The notes beneath the pieces are model-generated. The model had not been told where the DNA came from. It worked only from the letters and a program-made list of their open reading frames with translations, and made no database searches. This document shows positions 1 to 13,600 of a stretch of DNA of 64,000 nt, in pieces (within the stretch, counting starts at the first letter, position 1; each line of letters begins with the position of its first letter). This stretch comes from Nymphaea colorata (taxonomy: Eukaryota > Streptophyta > Magnoliopsida > Nymphaeales > Nymphaeaceae): the NCBI RefSeq assembly GCF_008831285.2, contig NC_045140.1, forward strand, positions 12,708,505 to 12,772,504. The letters are read 5' to 3'. The translations under genes and the position numbers were made by a program.

Positions 1-779
1 TTAGCAAGGAGGACTGTCTTGGAATTCTTCATAGCCTACCATGATTTAATGGGGTGGTTGGCATTTCAGCGGCTCCCATAGGCTGGAGCAACGCATGGTT
101 TCACTGCATGAAAGAGGTTGATTAAGTGTCTCATGGATCTGGGGATCATGTTCTTTCAAGGAAGATTTTTGTTTTGCTGCATTGTAATCCTGCGTTTGAG
201 GTAGTGAAAGTCTCGTAGCGCACCATTGATTTGCATTCTTCTGTTGAATGGTCGACTCCTTAAAGGTGTCCATGTTAGTTATTTTTTCTGTACATTCTTT
301 TAATTTTGTTGAACAAATTGAGAGAGTGCTCCTCCCAGTCGTTTACTAAGCAAAGCAATTTTGAGCTCATATTTGAATCTAGGTTCCATTTGATAGCTTC
401 AGATCTAAGGATCCGGAGTTGATTTTAAATCCTCGGATCTTAGATCCAAGGATTTCAAAAACTCGATTTCTAGTAGGGGTAAACATGAGCTGAGTCGAGC
501 CCAAGCTTGGTCAGCTCAAACTCGGCTCACCTTCTATATTGCACAACTCGAGCTCGAATCAAGTTATATAATGTTAACTCGAGCTCAGCTCGATCAAGCA
601 TGTCAGAGCTCGAGCTCGTTTAACTCGTATATAAGTGTGTCGTTTATAGGTGTGTTGCAGTACAACTATCGCAAAAGATGGCAGCGAGCATGCTGCTGCT
701 ATGGAAGAGATCACAGCAGAGGATATGCAGAAACATAGAATTCATATGAGATATTTGGATTTTAAATTTTGGGTTTTCA

Positions 780-1195
780 AGGAACACTAGCTCATGCTCA
801 GCACTGAATGAAGGTTTCAAATCGCTTGCTGGAATGAGGGTTTCATGAACCTAGAAGCCCTCTCTCCAGCACCACCCTTTGCTGAGCGAGGGTTTCTTAT
901 TGATCTGAATCCCCTTGCTGAGTGAGGGTTTCAGATTGATTTGAAACCCTTTGCTTTGCTGAGTGAGGGTTTCGTCCTTCACTCGCTGTGAACGAGGGTG
1001 TTTTGAAACCCTCGCTTGTTGGAGCAAGGTTTTGAAGAAAGAAACCCTTGCTCCAACGAACGAGAATTTTAGATTCTGAAGCTCTAGTGAACGAGGGTTT
1101 CATCCTTCACTCGCTGCGAGTGAAGGTGTTCTGTAACCCACTCTTGTTGGAGCAAGGGTTTTGAAGAAACCCTCGCTCCAGTGAGCGACCCTCGA
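780..1195. repeat. GAGGGTTTC tandem and inverted repeat block
   Basis: Two roughly 95-bp similar units (about 962-1054 and 1090-1180), each with GAGGGTTTC, CCTTCACTCGCTG and TTGTTGGAGCAAGG. Shorter GCTGAGTGAGGGTTTC units lie before them. GTTGGAGCAAGG and CCTTGCTCCAAC (1017-1056) form an inverted pair. Confidence 0.75.
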
Positions 1196-1210
1196 CTTAG
1201 AGTTAGAGAA

Positions 1211-1212
<2 letters not shown>

Positions 1213-1258
<46 letters not shown>
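1213..1258. repeat. (GA)n microsatellite
   Basis: About 22 uninterrupted AG units. Confidence 0.95.
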
Positions 1259-1261
<3 letters not shown>

Positions 1262-1857
1262 TACCTTGACGGGCTTTGGAGCAGCAAATGAGAAGGGCAA
1301 CGGTGGCATCGAGCATTTGGTTGAAGCATTGAAAAAGAAGAAGAAAGAGAAGAGAGAGAACACACGGGATGGCATGAAACGTGAAATGCAAAAAACAAAA
1401 TAACTACTACTTTTGCTCGAGGCGAGTCGAGCTTAAAACATTTGAGTTCAATGAATTTGAACTCGGCAACTAAAAAAACAAGTCGAAAAATGAGCTCGAG
1501 TTTGGCTCGTTTATTAAAATAGTTGGCTCGAACTCGATTTCAAGTCGAGCTTTAACGAGCCGTGCTCGGCTCGTTGTTCACCCTTAGTTTATAGAAACCT
1601 TGTTTGGTAATGCAAAGCTTGCATCCTCGACCTCTCTCTCTCTCTTTCGGCCCTGACCATGGCAGTGTCTTTTTTTTTCTGATCTCTTCATCATCACAAG
1701 CAAAGGGTATCTTCTATGGCTGAGCTCTCTTTTCAGTTGTGGTGGATGTTTTCTTTTTACTGATCTCCTCTTCATAATCACAAATGAAGGGCATCTTTTG
1801 TGGGTGAGTTCTCTCTTTTCAAGTGTAGATATACTCGGAGATGGTCAGGCAAGCCAT

Positions 1858-2025
1858 CTCTCTCCCTCCCTCCCTCCCTCTCTCCCTCCCTCTCTCCCTC
1901 TCCCTCCCTCCCTCCTTCTCTCCCTCCATCAAAATTGTTGAAGTTCCCAGCACTTAGGAGTGTTAAAGGCTTCTTTAGAGTCTAGAGAGGGCTTGGAGCT
2001 CTCATCTCCATCGTCTGAGCTTCAA

Positions 2026-2061
<36 letters not shown>
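1858..2061. repeat. CCCT-rich and (TC)n microsatellites
   Basis: CCCTCCCTCCCT-type repeats at about 1858-1926 and a pure (TC)n run at 2028-2061. Confidence 0.9.
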
Positions 2062-2064
<3 letters not shown>

Positions 2065-2412
2065 AAGCTATTTCTGAAACCATTGCATTGCCAACAGTTT
2101 ATTTTCATATTGTTCTTTGGTGGAGAGAAAGGGCCATGGACAGCCAATAGTTTCAATTGCTTTTTGACAGATTTTGAGAATCATTTCTTCTAGTTGGTTT
2201 TATGGTGGGGAGAAATGGCCATGGCGGGAGATTGGTCGATAATGTGAGATCAGTGCAAGTGATCACACGGGGTGGCTCAATTTCTAATCCACGGATTTCA
2301 CTCCACACAGATGTGAAATTTGTAGATTAGAGATCCACAGTTTGTTTTATCGTGGATCTTCTGAGTAGATCCAACCTTAGCTCTGAGATCTAAAGTAATC
2401 AAACACGGCCTA

Positions 2413-5400
2413 AGGTTTCTCTTGTGGATTTAATTTGAACTAAATTCTTTCTATTTTGAAAGAAGTTTTGACTATGAAAATGTGACGCAATTCATGATTC
2501 ATGGTAACTGGCTTCTGCACCTTTTTCTAATAATAACACAAACTTATTTGTGGATTCTTTTTTGGGGTTTTCTTTTTGCTTACGGTTTCAAAATAATACA
2601 ACCTTACTGCAATTTATCTAAGGACTGTGTTTTTTAATTTAAACGGAAAAATGAAGGCATGAAGTAAAATTTATATTTTAAAAAGTGAAATGTTAGCTAA
2701 AGTCATAAAAAGTAATTTTGTGATAGAGGATCGTATTAAAACAAAAAAATCAGCTTGGCTCTCCATATCAGTGGATGTTGGATTGAAATCTGCATTTGAT
2801 AGTTTTTATGAAAAGCGTGTCATTTAAAAAAATATGATATGGTCCACTTTTAAAATTATAGACAAGGTAGGCTTGGAAATGAATTTTTTTTTGAATTTAT
2901 TTAAAGCATCAAAAATGTTTTTTCTTTTAAAATGCTTGTAGTTTTTTGTCTAATGCAATAAATGAACGTGTTTGACACATAATTACCGACAAAACATTTC
3001 ATCCAGAGAATATCTTTTAATAATTAGGCAACGGCAAAATTATTTAGGAGAAATTGAATGGTGTTTTCCAAATTCTCGTGTCTTTTTACGTAATGTGATG
3101 GTGTTGGCATACTCAACACATTTTTTTTCACTTTGAATCAATTCATTTTTTATAAATAAAATTATGAATCTTTTTAATTCCATATTTTAAATTTTCCTTT
3201 TTTTGATGATTCGCTAAGTTATTATATCATTGATTTTCTTTGCTCTATATTGAAAAGATTAAAATTAAAAACTATGTAAAATACATTTTGTAAATTTTAT
3301 ATTTCTATCACTTGACATGATAAATTTAGGTCGGGGAACGTGGGTCACTGTTATTACTTTATTAATATCATTCCGTATCGGCGGATGTGGGTTGAATCGG
3401 CCATCTTGCCAATACGATGCAAGGCTAATAATTATCATGGTTCTTCTTTTTGTCATATTTAAAATCAATTAAATTAGTTTAAATTATTCTTTAATTCAAT
3501 AATTTTAAAAATAAGGTGACAGACCTATACGTCCCATGTATTGTGCTTGGTAAACTTAAACTGAGACAGGCCGACATGATACAAGTAACATGTACCCTCA
3601 ATATTGAGAAAATTTTTGTTTACTACACTCTAAAATGCACATGTAAGTCCGGCTGGCCCCAACCCGATAAGCAGTCAGGCTTGGGCCGGGCTGTGACCTG
3701 GTTCCAACACAAGGACTCACAACCTTAGCCCAACCTAGTTCGACAGCTCACAATTTGGTCCAAAAACTTGGCTTGATTATAATATATTAATATATTATAA
3801 TATATAAAAGTATAATATAACATATAAAATATAATTAATTATAATAAAATATATTTTTAAGTAAATATTATTTTAAATAAGTTATCAGATTGGCCTGATG
3901 CCCAAATTTAAAGCCCCAGCCCAAGTTGGGCCAAGTATTGGGCACTTGTTGGGTACGGTTAAGTGCCCAATGTTACCCATATGTCCAAAGATGGATGGTT
4001 CATGGGTAGAATTGACCCATTTTCTATGACATTTAGCACTTTTCTTAGTAAGTCTGTGTATCAAATTTAAAAGATGTGTTGCCAATTAGGCCTGGGCATG
4101 GGGCTGTCCCGGCCGGCCTGACCAGTTAATGAGTCGGGCCCGTGCTGGCCCAACATCCAAAACCAAGGCCCGGTTCAACTCTAAAAATCTGAGCCCGACT
4201 AGAGCCCAGCTCGATTAAATTTAAAAATATATTTTTTAATAAAAAAATTTATATAAATGTAATTAATCATAATAAAATATTATATATATATATATATATT
4301 AATAAAAATTTAAACAAAAAAACAAAAAAAAAACTCATTATCGGGCCAACCCGAGCTTATCGAGCCGACCCGGGCCAGCCCGATAAATTATCAGGCTGGC
4401 CCGGGTTCCCTTTTTTTCAGCTCGAGCCCAAGCACGAGTCAGGCCGGGTACCGAATACCCGGCTGTGTCTGACCAACACCATGGGGGTTACTTGAACTAG
4501 TGTTCATAACCCAAACCATAAAACGCATCACAACAAGCCAACGTGTTCCAAAACAGCCTGCTAAATACTTTTCAGCATTAGAAGTTCTAGTTCTTGTCCC
4601 CTTTTGTGAACTCATTCTCACGTCTTCCTTAGCTTTCAAGTTCTTCCCACCAAATTGTTCTATTATGATATCAAATTTTCATAAGCAGGGTTTTCTAACC
4701 ACTTTTGGTCTGTGTGGTGTCGAGGCAACCCTCGGTGTTACATAGCTGTTCACACCCTGAACTTCCTATTGACTTGTGTGGTCAAAGGAAAACCGCACTT
4801 GAAGTAGTAAAATTTGGGTTTTGTGGGAAGATGAATTTTTAGGAGAATATGACCCACCCATCGGTAAGATGATCAACGGTTCATACCGCCTTTAATATGG
4901 GTAATCAATCCATAGACTAGATTTTATCAAGCTTTGACAAGTCATTTTTCCTAAGCATGTGTAGATATTAGATTTTAAATTTTAGTGTTCATTTTGAGCA
5001 AGACTTGGATTTGATCTCTGTGGTTTGGAAATTGGGAGATTGGGAATCTGTATAGGATTTTTGAATTAATCCCAAATTGATCTTTGGTTTGGTCCAAAAA
5101 TTGGAATTTTGAGAATTTGGGTAGGATTGAAATTGGATAGAATTAAAGATTGTATTCTTAAATTAAAAATGGGAGATTTGGGATAGACCTTGGAAATTCC
5201 TGGAATTGGAACTTGTTTTTGAAACCAATATTTTGGTTTTAGAAAATTGAAAGTAGATCTTAGGCATTGAAATTTTTAAGTTTGAAAATCGCCAGAAATC
5301 GACCAAACATTTTGAGATTTTGAACTTGGTTTTTGGAAGTATTGGGAAAAACTTTATTTTACTCGTTTGGTGAGTTTGGAAAATTGGATAGAATTGAAGT

Positions 5401-7183
5401 TCAGGTTGGAGATTGAATTGTCTTGATTTGAAAACTTTGATATTGGAAGTTTTGACCAAAATCATGAAAATTTGCTTGATTTGGATTTGAAAGTTGGCTT
5501 GATTGATAGCTCCTATTATTTTTCAAAGTGATAGGATATTTTGAAGTACATGTTTCCAAGTACATTTGGTGGGAATATGTTTTCACTAATGATTTTGGAT
5601 TTGATCAAAATTTTTTGGTTCCATCCTTGGAACCAATTGGGCGGGAACGTCCAAATGGGCTGTCCTAACTTTTTTAGTTTTAAAACTAGTTGGTCAGTTT
5701 TCTTGAAATTGAAACTAGTAAGATGGGTAAGTCTTTTTGGACTTTTCATCTTGCTTTTTCAGAAATTCTAGATGAGGATGAAGGACTTATTCTTTAAACG
5801 CCTCCTTGGTTTTTCATTAGTTTGAAAAATGAATTAGTTAATTTGGAATATTTTTTAATAGAGTATGCTTGCTTGAGCCACTCTTTATTTGATTGGTCTA
5901 GATCATGGCTGATCTAGTCTTGGGCGTTTTATCATCACCACGTCGAGATTGAAAGAGTCTTTTGACTCCTTTGAATCGGGAATATTTTAATTTGTTCGGG
6001 TTTGAACGGAGTTAAATCCGAACTGGGATTCTTGTGAATTGTTTTCCTAACTAGCTTTTAGGAAAATTGAGGAAATTGTGGCTCTAGGCGATTCATTCCA
6101 AAATTTTTTTAGAAAGAGAATAAAGAAAGAAAGTCACTCCCATTTTTTTTTTTTCTCTTCGTGTTGGAATAAGATTTTAATTCTCACTAATGAAAACTTC
6201 AATCTTGATTGAAAATTCGAGTTTTACATCTTGATCTGCATTGACCTCGAATTTAATCTTGAAATTTTTGCTTAAATTTGACAAAAATCCTAATTTTTGC
6301 AATTCATTAAATTTTGCTAGTGGTTTCTATACTTGGATTAGGCGAATATCGATTCCGCTCTTGGAATTTTTATTGAAAATTTTCAAAATTGAAACAATTT
6401 GAAAAAATTTGAGGTGTAAAAAGCGGCCCAAAATGGCTAGAAAAGTCAGCCCATGGCAACTAAAGTTGGTGACAATATCAGGTGTTTTTTGGGGTGACCA
6501 ATATGCACTCTTTTTTCTTTATTATGAAACAGGACTGAATGAGGACTTAAGACGGATTAGATAGACCCCAATTGTAACAAACTCTTGTGGGAGCTTTTGT
6601 AGATGTGATTTGAGTAACTGATAGAATCATTTCCTTTAACAAAATTAAATCTCACAAGATCCAATACAAGCCTGGATTGAGTTTGACGTGTTGACACGCA
6701 AAAATGAACTATCCTAGTGCGAGAATATGGATGTTAATGGATTCGATTCACATCAGATATTCTGATGTTGGAAGAAAATCACACCCGATTAAGGAATCAA
6801 ACCGAATATGGATTTGAAAAATGAAAGCTAACTGAATTCAGATTCAGTTTCATATAATATATGTTGAAACGTAGCTGATTTTTTTTGTCCTGGTTCGGAT
6901 ATAAATTCAAATTTAGTTTCAAATCTTGTATTCAATATCCTACGAAAGTCAATATTACAGTGTAATTTTAACTCGCTTGCGTATTTAAAAGTCTGATTTG
7001 AATTCATATCTGAAAATAGAAGTCGGATTGAATTAGATTCTGATTATGATCGGACTCGTATGTAGTACAGCCTTTTCTTATTTAGTACTTAAATTCAAAT
7101 ATGTGACTATTTGATAAACACATCGATCCATATCCACGACAGCTCGCAAATCAAGTGAAATGAGATAGGCCAGGGAAAGTAAA
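2413..7183. other. Upstream intergenic DNA
   Basis: No gene recognised. GGCC-rich repeats with AT cores lie at about 3646-3920 and 4089-4465, and a T- and TTGGAATT-rich stretch at 4980-5560. The rest is AT-rich. Confidence 0.6.
4089..4465. repeat. GGCC-rich repeat with AT core
   Basis: Starts TAGGCCTGGGCATGGGGC and ends in CAGGCCGGGTACCGAATACC-type sequence around an AT-rich core with a TA run (about 4277-4299). Related blocks are at 3646-3920 and 61005-61320. Probably short non-autonomous transposons. Confidence 0.55.
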
Positions 7184-7192
7184 TTATATATA
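7184..7192 (+). promoter_or_regulatory. Possible TATA box of RIC1
   Basis: TTATATATA lies about 140 bp before the RIC1 start codon. It is followed by a purine-rich GGGGAGAGAGAGGAGAGGG leader, common in plant 5' UTRs. Position and composition suit a TATA box, but AT-rich DNA is frequent here and no transcript start is known. Confidence 0.35.
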
Positions 7193-7331
7193 CGTATAGT
7201 CCCGATTTGAACTTACCTGCGGCTAGATAGGGGAGAGAGAGGAGAGGGAGAGATCTGCAAAAGCCTCTGCTGCCGCGCATCCTCCCTCTTCATGATCTCG
7301 ACTAGATCGGTCGGAGGAAGTGAAGGAGACG

Positions 7332-7686
7332 ATGTCGATAGCGTACGGATGGCCGCAAGTGATCCCTCTAGAGCCCGGCCTCTGTCCAACCTCCCCGCGG
7401 ATCGTCTTCCTGAGGGTCTCCAACGGTCTTTTGCTCGTCGTCTCCCCCTTCCACCTCGAGCTCTGGAGCTCCTCCCAGGTACTGCGCCCCTAACTCCAAC
7501 TCCTTTTTGTCCTTCAATCTTATGGTGCCGAGATCGCGTTCAATTGTCTGAAAATTTTTGGGGCGCCATGCTCATCAGCATAGGGTGAGACTGGGGAAGT
7601 TCCTGAGGGATCCGGACTCCGTACAGAAAGAGGGTGAGAACATGGAGGCAATTTGGAGTCCCGATAACTCGAGGGTCGCGGTCATG
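7332..7686 (+). CDS. RIC1: RIC1 exons 1-2 (start codon, residues 1-85)
   Basis: Exon 1 (7332-7478) begins [16 protein letters not shown], the conserved plant RIC1 N-terminus, which fixes the start codon. It ends in LELWSSSQ at a GT donor. Exon 2 (7579-7686) continues [19 protein letters not shown] and ends [13 protein letters not shown], the first propeller blade motif. The intron between them is only 100 bp. A longer open frame overlaps exon 1 in another reading frame but has no family similarity. Confidence 0.93.
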
Positions 7687-10600
7687 GTAGGTTGTCTTGG
7701 TGTTATTGGTCTTCTTTTATGTTACCCTTTTCCTTTCATACCATTGGCTGCTATTCGGTTGGTATTTTGATATATAGGATTCTGCATTGCGGGTGTCTGT
7801 GATGTGGATTGTGGTAGGTAGGGATGAAAATATAGAATTGAGTGAATCTCCGCGATGAGTATTTTTGCTTGGTTCGTTTTGCGTGTATGTACGAAATTAA
7901 TGGATTGTGAGGATAATTTGGTATTAGTGGGTAGAAGTTGGCGTCTATGCAACTCTATGTGGCCTATTGTGAGTTTATAACAATTTGTTTCTGTTACGTT
8001 AGTTGAAATTTGAATTGTGTTATATTACAGTGAAGAAACTATCAAGAAACTAAAACGCCGCACTACATGCCAGGAAGCGTGCGCTTGAAAAATAAACATC
8101 TGAGTTTTGATTGTTATCCTTGTGAGCAAGCAATATCTGGCGAACAAGAGACGTCTTTTAACTAAAAATGAAGAGAATGGTTGACGCTGTTGGAAAGAGT
8201 AAACTCACATTAACACCAGAAGATGTTATGATGACGGTTGATGTAGAGTGTACGTCCACTACAAAATTTATTAACTTCTTGTAGATTTTTCAGCCTGATG
8301 CCATATTTGGATACAAGGATGTCTTCTGCACGGTTGCTAATTGTGGCTTCCTTTATTCACCAAACACGATAGACTGATTGCCTATGCAATAGAGAAGACT
8401 GTTTGCAGTTCTCCGAGAAGAACTGAAGCTTATACTAGACAGTTTACCAGACATTTTCTTTCCTTTTGGCTATGCGTGCATACTTTCTTAATCCTATTGC
8501 TGCAAACGAAATGTTTACAAGGTTAGCTGCAAATTCATCTACAGCTGTCACAATACATTGAGAAGTGCATAATCTACATTTTTCATTTCTCATCCTCACA
8601 ATTGAAAGGATTTACCAGTGGTTGGAAGTTTATAAAACGAAGAGCCTGATGGAGAAAGCAAAAGTGATGTCAAAGATGGGGAATGAGAAAATTTTTGACA
8701 TTCGCATGTATCTTTGCTGCGCCCATTCTGTGTTTACCTATAGGGAGTCATAAATGGCTTTTTGGTACTGCTTTTGGAATGGTGAGTAATTAGCTGAATA
8801 CTGTAACATAAGCTAAATAAACGATATCCTTTTAAAACTCACATACCTCTGCCTTTTCCACATCAAGGAGGGGCATGCGACCTACACATGCTAGCCATTA
8901 AGCTTTTGTTTTACCTTGTCCTGCCATTTCTTGAATAAAACTTGTCATCTTATCATTTATATGAGTACATATCAACTCTCAGGTTACCACTATCTATTAT
9001 TTCCGTGCCAGGCTTCTGATCAGGAAAAGCTGTAGTCTTTTTTGCAACTTAATTTCTACTTTCTAATGCTCCATGGGAACAAATTGAATAATTGACAAAC
9101 AAGTCCTAGTGACAATCTTCTACTTTGATTAGCATCTTAAAACCATGGGAGGTTTTCACCTAGGTTAAAATTGCAATCATGTTGTCAATATTCTTGACAA
9201 TTCCTTAGAGAGATTGTTCTAGTGTGTGTAATTTTCTCCTCAGGTAAATGTTGAATGCTGTAAAGATCCAAAGCCACCAATAAGATAAAAGCTTTGAAAT
9301 GATAAATGAGCAATGTTTTATTGCAAAATTTTAGTTATATACTCATGCATTTTAACAGGAAACAAATTAAAAAACATCCAGTTAAAAGATAATATACAAT
9401 TTTTTCCCCAAATCTTACATAGCATGATATCATTGTGCTATACAATGTCAGTCAACATTTATAAGTATCATGGTGTTTGATTAATAATGATGTTTGATTC
9501 TAACATGTCAATAGTTTTCATATTATTATAGATATTGGTGGTCTACAGTTTCAAATTTTCCAACAAATTACAGTCATTTCACACAGTGATGAGTTCTTGA
9601 TGTTAAACTGTTTTTTGCTCACCACCAACCTAAATTAATGTAAGGTGCATCAGAATCAGTTAATGTCTTGTTTATTACTGTATATCTTAAGTTTCTATCT
9701 GGAAAGGAATCACCTTTTCAGATTCTCTCCACCTTGTGTAAGCTTGGCTCTGGGATGTACTGATGGAGCCATCTTATCTTTTTTTATTATGAACCCTTGG
9801 TAGCTTGGGTATACTGATCTTCCTGATGACAGGATATTTGACATTGAACTTTGAAGTGTTTAGTGCCTAACTGTTTACTTATTTCCGACTTTTGTGGCTT
9901 GTGTTCTGATCCAGCATTGTGTTTCTTGCAGACATCTTTATTCTTTCTGTATATATTTAGTATCCAGTTTACTGGAAAACAATTGATACTTGGAGGAAAG
10001 CAATCTTCTGGACTTTTCCTCGCAACCATATCAATTGCGGCTGTAGAGAAGGCTCCCTATTCTGAAAAGAGGTTGACGATGTAAGGCACAACTGTTTTCA
10101 TATGGAGAGGGTCTTTTGTCCATTAGAACTATTTTGATATATTTTTTTATTTGATTTCTCAGAAGTAATTTTGTGTGCGATAATGATAACATTCTTCTTG
10201 GCCTGTCAACTGGTGCAATGTCCCTCATCTCCTGGAAAGGAGAGGTATGAAAATATGTAGATCTACCTCTTTCATTTATTATTTAGTTAAATTATGAATT
10301 TGATCATTTTTTTGTTTTTGTATGTTGCAGAAATATTTTTTTCCTCTAATTACTTCCCCTTATGTTATTTGTTTATCCAGTTTCTCCACATGTTTGAACT
10401 TCATTCCCATCCTTTGGTTAATACAGAACTGCATCTTTCTCTGGATAATGGATCTTCACTATCTGAAGACAGTACTCAGCATAGGTTGAAATCCAACTAT
10501 GCTATCCATCAACTTGAGTTGTCAATACCACTAAGATTACTAGTTGTTCTGTATTATGATGGGCCAGTCGCTTTATGTTCTATCAGCAAGAAAGGGTTGA

Positions 10601-13600
10601 AGCTGACAAATTCTATACAAACTGAAAGATGGTTGGGATCCTCTGATGCTGTCTGTGCTTCAATTGCTTCAGATCAGCAAATTCTTGCAATTGGCTGCAG
10701 GAGAGGGGTTGTTGAATTGTATGACTTGTCAAAAAGTGGATCGCTTTTGCGCAATGTATCGTTGTATGATTGGGGGTAGGTTCTGCATCCACGCGTGACA
10801 TTTGCATATGGTTATGCCTACAGTCGTGCAGTTGTTTTAGTAAGTGGTCATCCTATAGAACTACTATATGTGGTTTTTTATTGGGTAAATCTTATTTGCG
10901 TCTCTTGTGAGCTGGTGGGTTCTCGGTTAATTAACAATTTTATAGAAGCTCCTTTTCTTTTTGAGTTGCTATCTTATGACCATTTCTCTGATCTTGGATT
11001 TTTGTTATGCCTATTCCAAATTAAGTTTCACTAGGTAGAAGGTTCTTAACCATTTTCTGGGGAATTCTTGTAAAAATAGGCAATCTGGGAATAAACAAAG
11101 TGATGATTTTGTAGTCTCATAATGTGCGATAGAATAAGTGATTACATGATTTGGTGCATCTACCTTTGAAATTCTTCCCTTAAAAGTCCTCTTTGAAATG
11201 ATTTTATAGAAAAGGACAATTTAACATCTAACATTAGACAAGAATGTTAGCTCCTTAATGGCTAATGATCCTAGTAAGCAGATGGTGGTGCATTTCTCCG
11301 GAAAACCTTTGTCTCTGTCCAACATTTTCTCCATTTTATTTTTCCATTTTTACAGGACATTATTCTGGAGAGCGGATACAGTACATTGATTCTGAAGTGA
11401 ATATGATCATCTTGTTAGCCTTTTTCTTTTGATTATTCTGGAATATTATATATTCTTTATAAAGTTTTCAAATTGGAATGGAACTTTTGAATATTTTTGC
11501 CTAAACTTTATTTGTTGATTTTTGTTGACTTTGATTACAGATATTCTGTTGAGGACACTGGTTCAGTGAGTTGCATATCCTGGGCCCCTGATAATGCTTC
11601 TTTTGCAGTTGGATGGAAGTGTAGAGGATTAACAGTTTGGTCCACATCTGGATGTCGTCTGATGTCTACCATTCGTCAGATTGGAATTAGTTCTGCCACT
11701 TCACCTATTGTGAAATCAAATCAGGATTGCAAGTATGAGCCTATGATGGGTGGAGCATCTTCTGTTCAGTGGGATGACTATGGATATAGGATCTACGCCA
11801 TAGAGCAGCGTACATCTGATAGGGTTATTGCATTTTCATTTGGTAAATGCTGTCTCAATCGTGGTATTGCAGGCACTACATATGCTCGACAAGTGATTTA
11901 TGGTGAAGACAGGGTGCTTCTGGTGCAACCAGAAGATACAGATGAGCTTAAAATATTGCATCTTAATATTCCTGTAGGACATCTAAACTGAATCCCAATT
12001 GTTGATGCATGTTGAGCTGTTTTTAATTTGTTTATATTTTGGAGGAAAAATGCTATTAATGTTTGTCTTGTTTTATCAGGTATCATATATGTCTCAGAAT
12101 TGGCCAATTTTACATGTTGCTGTTAGCAAAGATGGTATGTACTTGGCAGTTGCAGGTCTGCGTGGCTTAATTTTGTATGACATGAAGTATAAAAAATGGC
12201 GCCTCTTTGGGGATATCACTCAGGAGCAGAAAATACAGTGCAAAGGCTTGCTTTGGCTTGGAAAGATTGTTGTTGTTTGCAATTACAATGATTCTTCAAG
12301 CCTGTGAGAAACTTCATCCTCACTTCTCATGTACCATGCATTCATTATAAGTCGTCTCGTGGTTTTTCGCATTTGTTGATCAATGATCAGTTTCTGACAT
12401 CCTGAGTCAGCATTGTTATCTTTTGAACTAAATAGGCTACCGTCATGCGTTTTTTGTCTCTAGCTGCATATTCTGGCAAATTACTCTGCTCATTTTTAAT
12501 CAAATGGAGAATGCCCTCTTGGTCTGGTTTATCAATAAATTTGCAAAACTTTGCCACCATGTGTCTACTGTCTAGATAATATCCACATACCATCATGATA
12601 ACCTTGTTAACAGAAAACCAGCACTTGTACTCTTTCCTGTTTAGGAAGCATATCTTATCGGTTCCTCATAGTGGCAATTCGTTTGGCAAACAGTGCCTAT
12701 TTGAACATTTTCAGAGAATGGAACTCCATTGCGACATGCCCTTTCTTCGTGGCTGATTAAGGAAGAATCCCTTCCCCATGCTGCCATTGTCCAAACAAAA
12801 GCCATTATGTATTACCAAATGAGCATGGCAACATTCATTTTTCTAACAGAGTGTGTCTGATAATTCTTCTTCACTACCTTTTTGTATGTGGCATCTTTGT
12901 CCTGCAAATATTGCTTATGCATTGCAATGGAAGTGGTGCGACAGTTTAGACACATAAGCCATTAGACTACACCTTGCATGTTTTAGCCTTCCAGGTTATA
13001 TCAGGTAAGGGAAATGGGAACCAAGACCTGTTATTCATAATTTAATGTGCTAAATCTCAATTTTTAAATCTCAATTTTTTCTTGAAATTACAGACAAAAC
13101 ATTAGCTAAGGTTCATCTGTTTGCAACAAAAGTCATAGTTATTATGTGAATTTTCCTTCCACTTTGTTTCTTGTTGAGAGTAGTTAAGCTGCATAATACA
13201 ATTCTTGAGCACTATCTAATTGTTGTTTATTGCTTAAATTAAAAGCTAGACTTTGGACATTGGGTTCACCCTAACATGTTAAATTCTGGTACTCCTATCC
13301 ATATTTCCTTTCTAATGCAGGGTGTATCAGCCCGTTTGTATTCACATATTTCATTATTGAGAATTTTTTCATTTCGTTGTACATAAATTGTTAATGGATG
13401 CATGCAGGGATGTATTCTGCGATTGTTTTTACCTTACAATCATCTAGAATATTCTTTTTTCTGTTTTATTTTGCTTTGTTAACTTGGGTTGCATGTGAGT
13501 GATGTATAGTGAAAGTAGATAAATTTGTTTCTTGTGCAGATACGAGTTACTTTTTTATCCAAGATACCATCTTGATCAGAGCTCAATGCTTTGTCGCAAA

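Larger units (their letters stand above)
473..1588. mobile_element. Non-autonomous TIR element with GAGCTCGAG-rich ends
   Basis: The left end is TAGGGGTAAACATGAGC. The right end, read inward, is TAAGGGTGAACAACGAGC. Both subterminal regions are rich in CTCGAGCTCG-type motifs (480-640 and 1410-1570), a repeat type widespread in plants. The interior has a GAGGGTTTC repeat block and a GA microsatellite. Confidence 0.6.
381..2412. mobile_element. Old TIR element (possibly PIF/Harbinger-like) with a nested element
   Basis: The left end near 381 reads GGTTCCATTTGATAGCTTCA followed by GATCTAAG. The right end, read inward from about 2412, reads GGCCGTGTTTGATTACTTTA followed by GATCTCAG. The similarity is partial, so the element is old. 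Possible 3-bp flanks are CTA and TAA. Inside is another repeat-bounded block (about 473-1588). No transposase was found. Confidence 0.4.

Noticed and set aside
780-1195. GAGGGTTTC cluster as telomere-like (AAACCCT) or CRISPR-like repeat
   Set aside because: Units are irregular, not a 7-bp telomere repeat, and lack regular repeat-spacer structure.
1084-1398. Open frames with long serine-leucine runs
   Set aside because: Direct translation of the (GA)n microsatellite.
8341-8753. Short open frames in RIC1 intron 2 as an extra exon
   Set aside because: Exons 2 and 3 already join in frame to give the expected protein; the frames are broken by stops and I recognise no family.
10294-10380. Upstream extension of RIC1 exon 5 in the same frame
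   Set aside because: The 10379-10380 AG acceptor joins WKGE to [11 protein letters not shown], as family members do; the extension is hydrophobic intron sequence.
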